Origin: Catenulispora sp. MAP5-51
Lineage (GTDB): Bacteria > Actinomycetota > Actinomycetes > Streptomycetales > Catenulisporaceae
Length of the DNA: 64,000 nucleotides
Direction: 5' to 3'
NCBI RefSeq assembly: GCF_041261205.1
Contig: NZ_JBGCCH010000003.1
Location: 1 to 64,000 of the forward strand
Below the pieces are notes generated by a model. That model was not told the origin of the DNA, did no database searches, and saw only the letters and a list, made by a program, of their open reading frames with translations. The translations under genes were made by a program, and so were the position numbers. Below are positions 50,201 to 57,431 of the stretch, piece after piece; within the stretch, counting starts at the first letter, position 1, and every line of letters begins with the position of its first letter.

Positions 50201-50520
50201 TCCAGCGGGTGGTCCTGGACGCGAACGTGATCGCCGCCCTGGAGCCCCGCGGCTGGTACAGCGGACCGGTGGGCGATCCGCCGGTCTGGTCGCGGTTCCT
50301 GCGGCAGCTCGGCGACGACCGGTACCTGATCGTGGACATCTCGCCGGGGCTGAAGGGCGGCGTCGCGGCGGGCTCCGGCTACCAGCGCATCGAGCGCGTC
50401 TGGCTCAGCGTGGCCGGCGAGCACGCCTCCTTCGAGCTGCACGCGGTGCCGCTGTCCGACCTCGACGCCGTCCCGGCTTCGGAGATCCTGCGCGACCTGA
50501 CCGAGGTGACGGGCCGATGA
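47293..50520 (+). CDS. DUF4132 domain protein B
   Basis: The product is 1075 residues and a clear paralogue of the preceding protein along its whole length. The N-terminal block has FGDLTKLTPRQAALAEG and TFLFPERPDWLEEDL. The central block starts at ~352 with LPDILARPPW and VEIAWLPGERARWL. DUF4132 begins near 775 with LRLDYGPRSFGVGFDELL and holds HPLLGHITRRLVWGVYAPDG, FRIAEDLSYADV, IGVAHPVEL and FADYEILQPLDQLGRP. GTG 47293 overlaps the previous stop by four bases, and its own stop overlaps the next ATG by four. Confidence 0.82.
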   Translation: MSGAVELPKAYQKVEPIARGRCRPDQIPQTDTEAVQRLYERRRGMAKNSQGLIEAALKHPGSDKRTVEAMTGMDFGDLTKLTPRQAALAEGTLDRLDDFGAEAAVDVWNHVRGVAYALEASAVYGQLGYRERFSVLDRMGPARHLLDLVRSAPDDVHAEAMAAAERTRTAEDGRWFARTLATFLFPERPDWLEEDLAAAGRGELPPAALLPSVATAEQAAAVGELLRDGGRWVWPGDPAVELTFLSIAGDRALPFLLAWHDGQSNKGKALTGATLAALDLMSRIPGDDAIRALAERDNGRPETLSYLHAAAERFPDSALRVLSAMEPTRATTHVLAALTRTAPDAAQEIQLPDILARPPWSDPKAKRPKPIVVGGLTPPAEVEIAWLPGERARWLGRGAGWEPSQGWAAIAEQIDAWRAQPLQPDDPMTPVALYFAAYASPELVRPMLADGWKPPLRRADDRALSFVARYELLALPAVQAIRGRPGDRGRLLQPFVSAEIAASMVEGMTRRRSVARGAALGWLRRHPAAAVRLLAPAALGKAGPQRRTADAALRWLAAEGTDVVGIVADTYGEAVGVAVKDLLTEGGLGTYPRTMPEIPMWAKPAVLPPIGLKDGTAELPARAVQSVVEMLQISKPEAPHPGLEVVKELCDESGLGEFAFALFDNWRESGSLPEDRWALDALGLLGDDGTVDRLEPLIGPWTTERNYPLVSDALTVLGMIGGDRALAALHGVVQKGRRKPVRRRAAERFQDVAASLDLRADDLADRVVPTLGLGPDGRLRLDYGPRSFGVGFDELLRPRVTDAAGKVLQRMPRPVKTDDPELAVAAYLHYTEVKKAAQTIAVDQIKRLEKAMFTRRRWDPEGFAAYMVAHPLLGHITRRLVWGVYAPDGTTIGSFRIAEDLSYADVHDAHYEIPEGAAIGVAHPVELGPTAAEWSEVFADYEILQPLDQLGRPSLELTEAERSGRMLERFQRVVLDANVIAALEPRGWYSGPVGDPPVWSRFLRQLGDDRYLIVDISPGLKGGVAAGSGYQRIERVWLSVAGEHASFELHAVPLSDLDAVPASEILRDLTEVTGR

Positions 50521-52793
50521 CCGCGGGGACGGCGCGCCGTGATGCCGCGCTCGCGGATCTGCCCGAGATCCTGGCCGCCCCGCCGTGGCACGACAAGAAG
50601 CGCAAGCGCGGGAAGCCGGTCGTGGTCGAGGGCCTGACGCCGCCGGCGGCCGTCGCGGACGTCGAGGTCGCCTGGCTGCCCGGCGAACGCGAGGCCTGGC
50701 TCACCGGTCACGGCGCGGGCTGGACTCCGGAGCAGGGGTGGGAGGCGGTCGTGCACGAGATCCTCAACGGCATCTCCGACGAACACCTCCTCACTTACTT
50801 CGTGGCATACGCCCCCGAAGAGCTGGTGCGCCCGCAGCTCGCCGACTGGCAGCCGCCGATCCGGCAGGTCACCAACCGGGCCCGGACCTTCGTCGCGAAG
50901 TACGAAACCCTTGCGCTCCCCACAGTGCTGTCGCTCTCAAGACTCCCGGCCGCGCGTGCCCAGCTGCTCCAGCCGTTCGAGTCCGCCGAGATCGCGGCGA
51001 TCATGGCGGACGGGTTCGCGCGGCTGCGCTCCATGCGGGCCCACGCCGTCACCTGGTTGCGACGCCATCCCGAAGCGGCGGTGCGCGGTCTCGTGCCGAC
51101 GGCGCTGGGCAAGCCCGGCAAGCTGCGCCAGAACACCGTCGCCGCGCTTCGCTTCCTCGAAGCGGACGGCGTGGACGTCGTCGGGGTCGCGGCGGAGGCG
51201 TACGGCGAGGACGTGGCCACCGCGACCAAGGAGGTGCTGGCGGACCTCGGCTTCGAGACCTACCCCCGCACTGTTCCGCAGGCGCCGTCGTGGGCGCGCG
51301 CGGCGATGCTGCCCGGGATCCGCTTGGAAGATGGCCGGACCACGCTTCCCCCCGGTGCCGCACAGGCGGTCGTGGAGATGCTGATGTTCTCCAAGCCGGA
51401 CGCGCCCTACCCCGGTCTGGAGGCTGTCAAAGAGCTCTGCGATGCCTCCTCGCTCGCGGAGTTCGTCGGCTCCCTGTACGACGGTTGGGAACAGTCGGGC
51501 GCTCCCGAGAGCGAAGGCTGGGTGTTCGCCGCCCTCGGGACCTTCGGTGACGAGAACACGGTCAGCCGGCTGGAGAAGCTGATCCGCGATTGGTACGGGC
51601 AGGCGAAGACCGATTTCGTCTACGCCGGTTTCGACGCCCTCGCAGCGATCGGCGGCGACCGCGCGCTCGTGGCGTTGTACACCTTCTCGCGCCGCTCATG
51701 GACCCCCAGGACCAAGCGCAAGGCGCAGGCGACGTTCGAGGATGTCGCGCAGTCCATGGACCTGTCGGCGGCCCGCCTCGCCGACCGCCTGGTCCCGACT
51801 TCGGGGCTGAGCGCCGAGGGGACCCTGCACCTGGACTACGGCCGACGCGGCTTCGACGTGTCCTTCGACGAACTGCTGCGGCCGGTCGTCACCGACGAGA
51901 CCGGTGCGGTGCTGCGGGCCCTGCCCAAGCCCGGCAAGCGGGACGACCCCGAGCTGGCTCCCGCCTCCTACAAGCGCTTCGCGACGCTGAAGACGCAGGC
52001 CCGGGTCGGGGCGCAGGAGCAGGCCGTGCGGCTGGAGCGGGGGATGCTGGAGCGGCGCCGTTGGATTCCGCAGGAGTTCGCCACGTATCTGGTCCGCCAT
52101 CTGGTGCTCGGCCGGCTTGTGCGGCGCCTGGTGTGGGGCGTGTACGCCGCGGACGGCGGCCTGGTCGGCACGTTCCGCGTCGCCGAGGATTTGAGCTTCG
52201 CAGACATCGATGACGCCCACTATGAGGTCCCTGAGGACGCCCGGATCGGCGTCGCGCATCCGGTCGACCTCGGGCCCGCCCTGGGCCGGTGGTCCGAGGT
52301 GCTCTCCGACTACGAGATCCTCCAGCCGTTCGACCAGCTGGGACGTCCGCCGCTGGCGCTGAACGCCGATGAGCTCGCGGGCAAGCACCTCGTGCGGCCG
52401 TACATCTGCCCGGACGCCGTATCCGGCTCGCATGCCTTGGGCGTGGTCCGTTTCGGCCCCGCGAGGTTCGACGGGATGGCGTCCCGCGGATGGCGGCGCG
52501 GTCCGATCGGAGCCGACCGGCTGTGGTCGCGGCTGCTCCGTCCGGTCGGCGACGGGCGGTGCGTGGTCATGGAGCTCGAACCGGGCCTGGAGGCCGGTGC
52601 GGCGGCGCAGTCGGCCTACCAGGCCATCAAAGCGGTCTGGCTGAGCGCGACCGAGGACGACCCCGACTACGACCGCCATGCCCTGCCGTGGGGCCGCAGC
52701 CCCCTTCCCGAACGGTCGGACCCGTTCGGCACACTCGACTCTGTGACCGCATCCGAGATACTCCGCGATCTGACCGAGGTGACCGCACAGTGA
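50517..52793 (+). CDS. DUF4132 domain protein C, lacking the N-terminal third
   Basis: The product is 758 residues. It begins almost at the central block shared with its two upstream paralogues: LPEILAAPPW at residue ~14, then VEVAWLPGEREAWL. The ~340-400-residue N-terminal helical region is absent. DUF4132 starts near 437 (LHLDYGRRGFDVSFDELL) and continues with LVRRLVWGVYAADGG, FRVAEDLSFADI, IGVAHPVDL and LSDYEILQPFDQLGRPP. ATG 50517 overlaps the previous stop (ATGA), so the short form is the real coding unit and not a mis-start. It probably arose by partial duplication. Confidence 0.82.
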   Translation: MTAGTARRDAALADLPEILAAPPWHDKKRKRGKPVVVEGLTPPAAVADVEVAWLPGEREAWLTGHGAGWTPEQGWEAVVHEILNGISDEHLLTYFVAYAPEELVRPQLADWQPPIRQVTNRARTFVAKYETLALPTVLSLSRLPAARAQLLQPFESAEIAAIMADGFARLRSMRAHAVTWLRRHPEAAVRGLVPTALGKPGKLRQNTVAALRFLEADGVDVVGVAAEAYGEDVATATKEVLADLGFETYPRTVPQAPSWARAAMLPGIRLEDGRTTLPPGAAQAVVEMLMFSKPDAPYPGLEAVKELCDASSLAEFVGSLYDGWEQSGAPESEGWVFAALGTFGDENTVSRLEKLIRDWYGQAKTDFVYAGFDALAAIGGDRALVALYTFSRRSWTPRTKRKAQATFEDVAQSMDLSAARLADRLVPTSGLSAEGTLHLDYGRRGFDVSFDELLRPVVTDETGAVLRALPKPGKRDDPELAPASYKRFATLKTQARVGAQEQAVRLERGMLERRRWIPQEFATYLVRHLVLGRLVRRLVWGVYAADGGLVGTFRVAEDLSFADIDDAHYEVPEDARIGVAHPVDLGPALGRWSEVLSDYEILQPFDQLGRPPLALNADELAGKHLVRPYICPDAVSGSHALGVVRFGPARFDGMASRGWRRGPIGADRLWSRLLRPVGDGRCVVMELEPGLEAGAAAQSAYQAIKAVWLSATEDDPDYDRHALPWGRSPLPERSDPFGTLDSVTASEILRDLTEVTAQ

Positions 52794-53935
52794 GCGCCAA
52801 GCACACCGCCGGGACGGCCGCGGCGCAGTCCTCCCTCGGGCCCGGCCCGGACGGCAAGCGCATCCAGCGCCCGGCCGCCGAGGTCCGCTACGCCGACGAG
52901 CTGGCCCGGCTGGCCGCCGCCGACGACGGCGAGCGGCCGCCGGGCTGGGCGCTGAGCCTGCGTGCGGCGCGGCGCTTCATCCTGGGCGACGAGAAGGCCG
53001 GGATCACCCGCAAGTTCGTCGGCGACCCCTCGCTCATCGACCGCGCGCTGGTGTCCCTGGCCACCAGCAGAGGCCTGATGCTGGTCGGCGAGCCGGGCAC
53101 GGCCAAGTCGCTGCTGTCGGAGCTGCTGGCCGCGGCGGTCAGCGGCGACTCGACGCTGACCGTGCAGGGCGGCGCGGCCACCACCGAGGACCAGATCAAG
53201 TACTCGTGGAACTACGCGCTGCTGGTCGCCGAGGGGCCCTCGACCAAGTCGCTGGTGCCGGCGCCGCTGTACCGGGGCATGACCGAGGGCCGGGTGGTGC
53301 GCTTCGAGGAGATCACACGCTGCCCGCTGGAGGTGCAGGACTGCCTGCTCTCGCCGCTGTCGGACCGGGTGATGGCGGTCCCGGAACTCACCGGCGAGGA
53401 CGCGCTGGTCTTCGCGCGCGAGGGGTTCAACGTCATCGCGACGGCGAACACCCGGGACCGCGGCGTGAACGAGATGAGCGCGGCGCTCAAGCGGCGCTTC
53501 AACTTCGAGACGGTGTTCGCGATCACCGATTTCGCCACCGAGCTCGCCCTGGTCGAGCAGGAGGCGACGCAGCTGCTGCACGGCTCCGGCGTCACGGTGC
53601 CGCCGCGCCGCGACGTGCTGGAGGTGCTGGTCACCGCGTTCCGTGAACTGCGCGAGGGCAAGACCGAGCGGGGCGACGCGATGGAGCGGCTGTCGTCGGT
53701 GATGAGCACGGCCGAGGCGGTATCGGTGGCGCACGCGGTGGGTCTGCGCGGCTGGTTCCTGCGCGGCGACGCCGGGACGGCCGCGGACATCGTGGAGTGC
53801 CTGGCCGGGACCGCGGCCAAGGACAACAACGACGACCTGGCCAAGGTGCGCACGTATCTGGAGCAGCACGCGCAGCGCCGCAAGGGCGACCAGTGGCAGG
53901 AGCTCTACGACGCGCGGCACCGGCTGCCCGGCTGA
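52790..53935 (+). CDS. MoxR-like AAA+ ATPase (YehL-type)
   Basis: The product is 381 residues. Walker A is LVGEPGTAKSLL (about residues 98-109). The Walker B segment is GRVVRFEEI, where the usual aspartate is replaced by glutamate (EE). Sensor 1 is IATANTRDRGVNEM and the arginine finger is LKRRFNFE. TTEDQIKYSWNYALLVAEGP and GVTVPPRRDVLEVLVTAFRELR are typical of the MoxR clade. MoxR ATPases work with VWA partners to remodel protein complexes, and a VWA gene lies two genes on. GTG overlaps the DUF4132-C stop; its stop shares a base with the next ATG (TGATG). Confidence 0.92.
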   Translation: MSAKHTAGTAAAQSSLGPGPDGKRIQRPAAEVRYADELARLAAADDGERPPGWALSLRAARRFILGDEKAGITRKFVGDPSLIDRALVSLATSRGLMLVGEPGTAKSLLSELLAAAVSGDSTLTVQGGAATTEDQIKYSWNYALLVAEGPSTKSLVPAPLYRGMTEGRVVRFEEITRCPLEVQDCLLSPLSDRVMAVPELTGEDALVFAREGFNVIATANTRDRGVNEMSAALKRRFNFETVFAITDFATELALVEQEATQLLHGSGVTVPPRRDVLEVLVTAFRELREGKTERGDAMERLSSVMSTAEAVSVAHAVGLRGWFLRGDAGTAADIVECLAGTAAKDNNDDLAKVRTYLEQHAQRRKGDQWQELYDARHRLPG

Positions 53936-56271
53936 TGACGGGCCCTGAGAAGGTGGTCGGGAACCCGGCCGGCCTCGCCAACCTCACCATCGTGGGCGTC
54001 CGGCACCACAGCCCAGCCTGCGCGGGTCTGGTGCGCGAGGCGATCGATCGGCTGCGGCCGGCGCACGTCCTCATCGAGGGTCCCTCCGACATGAACGACC
54101 GGATCGGGGAGTTCCTGCTCGGCCACGAGCTGCCGGTCGCGGTGTTCACCTCGGTGCGGGACGGCTCGCTCGCGCGCGGGTCGTGGTCGCCGTTCTGCGA
54201 GTACTCGCCGGAGTGGGTCGCGCTGACCGAGGGCACGAAGGCCGGGGCCGAGGTGCGCTTCATCGACCTGCCGGCCTGGCATCCGGCCTTCTCGACGCTG
54301 ACCAACCGGTACGCCGACGCCGAGCTGCGGTTCACCCGGACCGTGGAGGAGCTGTGCCGGCAGTTCGGGATGGACAACATCGACACGCTGTGGGACCACA
54401 TCGCGGAGATCGAGGCCGGGCAGACCTCGGCGGCCGAGCTCGGCGAGCGTCTGAACACGTACTTCGACCTGGTCCGGACGGCGAACGACACCGGCCGGGA
54501 ACCGGCTGAGCCGACGTCCGAGGAGATCCGCGAGCAGTACATGGCGCGGTGGATCGCGGCGGCGCTTCAGCAGAGTCCTGACAAACCGGTCCTGGTGGTG
54601 TGCGGCGGGTTCCACCGGCCGGCGCTGCTGCGGCTCGCCGCAGCGTTGGAGGACTCTGATTGGCCCGAGCCCGACCCGGTGCCCGTCGAGTCCGCCGTCA
54701 GCTACCTCGTCCCGTACTCGTTCAAGCGCCTGGACGCCTTCGACGGCTACCAGTCCGGCATGCCGTCCCCGGGCTACTACCAGCGGCTGTGGGAGCTGGG
54801 GCCGACCGGGGCGGCCGCGGCGCTGACCGAGGAGGTCGTGCGGCGGCTGCGCGGGCGCAGCCAGCGGGTCTCGACCGCCGACCTCATCGCGGCGCGGGCC
54901 AACGGCGAGGGCCTGGCGGCCGTGCGCGGGCACCGGCATCCGGCCCGCGCCGACCTGCTCGACGGCCTGGTCTCGGCGCTGGTCTCCGAGGCGCTGGACC
55001 AGCCGCTGCCCTGGACCGGGCGCCGGGTGCTGGCCCCGGGGACGCATCCGGCCGTCGTGGAGATGGTCGCGGCGCTGTCCGGCGACCGCGTGGGCCGCCT
55101 GCACCCGGACACCCCGCTGCCGCCGCTGGTGCACGACGCCGAGGCCGAGCTGGAGCGGCACGGGCTGGCGGGCAGGGAGGCGGTGACGCTCGACCTGACC
55201 GTCCCCGCCGAGCGGGACGCCTCGCGGCTGCTGCACCGTCTCAGGGTCCTGCGCGTCCCCGGCCACGACCGTTTGTCGGGCCCGGATCCGGCCCTGGAGG
55301 ACAGCACGTTCACCGAGGAGTGGCGGATCACCGCCGACCCGGACCGGCTGGCCGCGCTGATCGAGGCCGGGGGCTACGGCCCGACGGTCGAGCTGGCCGC
55401 GAAGGCCCGGCTCGGGGAGCGCGTGCAGGCCGGCGGGAGCCTGGAGACGGCCGCGCAGGCGCTCTTCGACGCGGTGCTGTGCGGGATCGAGGACCTGTCG
55501 GAGGAGGTCCTGGGCTCGCTGGCGCAGTCCGTGGGCGCCGGCCACGAAGTCGAGCCGCTGGGGGAGGTGCTGGCGGCCGTGCTCGGCCTGTGGCGGCACG
55601 ATCAGCTGCTCGCGGCCCGGCAGTCCGAGACGTTGGGCACGGTCATCGGCGCTTCGGTGGACCGGCTGCTGTGGCTGGTCGAATCGGTGCCGGGGCCCGC
55701 GGGCTCGCCGGCCCAGCCGCGCCGGATCGCCGCCGTGCGCGCGGTGCGCGACGCCGTGCGGCACGCGGCGGCCGGGCTGGGGCTGGACGCGGTGCGCGCG
55801 CTGGACGTCATGGCGCGTATCGCGGACAACGCGGAGGCTGCTCCCGACTTGCGTGGCGCCGCGTTCGGCTTCGGCTGGTCGCTGGGCACGCCGCCGCCGG
55901 ACGCCGAGCGCACTATCCGTGCCGCGGGCACCCCGGCCAGCCTCGGGGACTGGCTCGGCGGGCTGTTCGCGCTGGCCCGGGAGCAGTGTCTGGAGGAGGC
56001 GTCGGTCCTGGCGGTGCTCGACGATCTGGTGACGGCGATGACGGATCGGGACCTGCTGGTCGCCCTGCCCGCCCTGCGGCAGGCGTTCGGGTACTTCCCG
56101 CCGCGGGAGCGCGAGACGATCGCCAGCCAGGTGCTGGCGCTGTACGGGGTCCAGGACTCCGCGTGGTCGATGATCCGGACCGGGATCGGCGACCCGGTGG
56201 TCCTGGCCCGGGGACGGGAGCTGGACAGCCATGTGCAGGCGATCCTGGAGCGGGAGGGGCTGATCCGGTGA
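53935..56271 (+). CDS. DUF5682 family protein (YehM-like)
   Basis: The product is 778 residues. The N-terminal ~270 residues hold the family motifs: IVGVRHHSPACAGLVREAI, AHVLIEGPSDMND, SWSPFCEYSPEWVAL and VRFIDLPAWHP, later VLVVCGGFHRPALLRL. The order of a His-His pair, EGP, and a late GxxH recalls TraB/EreA-type hydrolases. That similarity is my inference. The rest is helical with no membrane segment. In E. coli the corresponding gene sits between the MoxR ATPase and VWA genes, as here. The ATG shares one base with the ATPase stop. The stop overlaps the next GTG. Confidence 0.78.
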   Translation: MTGPEKVVGNPAGLANLTIVGVRHHSPACAGLVREAIDRLRPAHVLIEGPSDMNDRIGEFLLGHELPVAVFTSVRDGSLARGSWSPFCEYSPEWVALTEGTKAGAEVRFIDLPAWHPAFSTLTNRYADAELRFTRTVEELCRQFGMDNIDTLWDHIAEIEAGQTSAAELGERLNTYFDLVRTANDTGREPAEPTSEEIREQYMARWIAAALQQSPDKPVLVVCGGFHRPALLRLAAALEDSDWPEPDPVPVESAVSYLVPYSFKRLDAFDGYQSGMPSPGYYQRLWELGPTGAAAALTEEVVRRLRGRSQRVSTADLIAARANGEGLAAVRGHRHPARADLLDGLVSALVSEALDQPLPWTGRRVLAPGTHPAVVEMVAALSGDRVGRLHPDTPLPPLVHDAEAELERHGLAGREAVTLDLTVPAERDASRLLHRLRVLRVPGHDRLSGPDPALEDSTFTEEWRITADPDRLAALIEAGGYGPTVELAAKARLGERVQAGGSLETAAQALFDAVLCGIEDLSEEVLGSLAQSVGAGHEVEPLGEVLAAVLGLWRHDQLLAARQSETLGTVIGASVDRLLWLVESVPGPAGSPAQPRRIAAVRAVRDAVRHAAAGLGLDAVRALDVMARIADNAEAAPDLRGAAFGFGWSLGTPPPDAERTIRAAGTPASLGDWLGGLFALAREQCLEEASVLAVLDDLVTAMTDRDLLVALPALRQAFGYFPPRERETIASQVLALYGVQDSAWSMIRTGIGDPVVLARGRELDSHVQAILEREGLIR

Positions 56272-57431
56272 ACGCGGTTCCGCAGGACCCTGAGACAGCC
56301 GCGGCGCTGGAGCGCTGGCGGATGATCCTCGGCGCTCCGGCCTCCGGGCGCATGCCGCTGAGCGGCGGCAACGCCTCCCGGGACGCGGCGCTGGACTGGC
56401 TGTACGGCCGGGACGACGAGCTGACGGCGCGGGGCGTCCGCAAGGGCGGAGCCGGCGGTGGGCCGAAGGGACCCGGCGGCAGCGGGGAATCGATACTGAC
56501 CACCGTCGACTGGCTCGACGGGATCACGAAGCTGTTCCCGAAGGAAACCGTCGAGCGGCTGACCCGCGACGCCGTCGACCGGTATCAGATCCATGACATC
56601 GTCACCGACCCGAAGGTGCTGGAGCGCGTCGAGCCGAGCCCGGCGCTGCTGAAGGCGGTCCTGCGGACCAAGCACCTGATGGACCCGAAGGTGCTGGAGC
56701 TGGCCCGCAAGCTGGTCGCGGCCGTGGTCGAGGAGCTGATGCGCAAGCTGGCCACCGAGGTGCGCGCGTCGTTCTCCGGCACCCGGCTGCGCCGGCCCTC
56801 GCAGGTCAGGCTGGCCCGCAACTTCGACGTGAAGCGCACGCTGCGCGGCAACCTCGGCCACTACCAGCCGGAGCAACGCAAGCTCTATATAGAGGACGCG
56901 TACTTCTTCACCCGCTCGCGCCGCCATGTCGACGACTGGCAGGTGATCCTGCTGGTCGACCAGTCCGGGTCGATGGTCTCCTCGGTCATCCACTCGGCGG
57001 TGACGGCCGCCTGCCTGTGGGGCCTGCCGGGCGTGCGCACGCACCTGGTCGCGTTCGACACCTCGGTGGTGGATCTGACGAGCGAGGTCACCGATCCGGT
57101 GGAGCTGCTGATGAAGGTCCAGCTCGGCGGCGGCACCGACATCTCCCGCGCGGTGGCCTACGCCGGCGACCTGGTCGCCAACCCGCGCCGCACCATCGTG
57201 GCCCTGATATCAGACCTCTACGAAGGAGGCAGCGAGGCGGGCGTCCTGCGCGGCGCGCGCTCCCTGATCGAGCAGGGCTGCCGCTTCCTGGCCCTGTGCG
57301 CCCTGGACGAGGACGCCAACCCCTCCTTCAACCGGGACATGGGCGAACGCCTGGCGAACCTCGGCGCCCACGTCGGCGCCATGACCCCGGGCGAACTGGC
57401 GGCCTTCGTGGCCGAGGCGGTGAACTCGTGA
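56268..57431 (+). CDS. VWA domain protein (YehP-type MoxR partner)
   Basis: The product is 387 residues. The N-terminal ~200 residues are helical (LERWRMILG, TTVDWLDGITKLFPKETVERL, RRPSQVRLARNFDVKRTLRGNL). The VWA domain starts near residue 225 with a complete MIDAS: LLVDQSGSMVSS (DxSxS), VQLGGGTDISRAV (Thr) and ALISDLYEGG (Asp). It would bind a divalent metal and a protein ligand presented or released by the MoxR ATPase. There is no membrane segment, so the complex is cytoplasmic. It is joined to its neighbours by GTGA overlaps on both sides. Confidence 0.9.
   Translation: MNAVPQDPETAAALERWRMILGAPASGRMPLSGGNASRDAALDWLYGRDDELTARGVRKGGAGGGPKGPGGSGESILTTVDWLDGITKLFPKETVERLTRDAVDRYQIHDIVTDPKVLERVEPSPALLKAVLRTKHLMDPKVLELARKLVAAVVEELMRKLATEVRASFSGTRLRRPSQVRLARNFDVKRTLRGNLGHYQPEQRKLYIEDAYFFTRSRRHVDDWQVILLVDQSGSMVSSVIHSAVTAACLWGLPGVRTHLVAFDTSVVDLTSEVTDPVELLMKVQLGGGTDISRAVAYAGDLVANPRRTIVALISDLYEGGSEAGVLRGARSLIEQGCRFLALCALDEDANPSFNRDMGERLANLGAHVGAMTPGELAAFVAEAVNS

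Noticed and set aside
52490-52789. Upstream extension of the MoxR ATPase frame
   Set aside because: It overlaps the supported DUF4132-C C-terminus. The GTG at 52790 in a GTGA overlap matches the pattern of the whole operon.
43898-56232. Very long antisense open frames opposite the DUF4132, MoxR and DUF5682 genes
   Set aside because: They mirror third-position GC of the plus-strand genes, show no motifs and lack ribosome sites. The plus-strand chain of overlapping genes with intact motifs is decisive.
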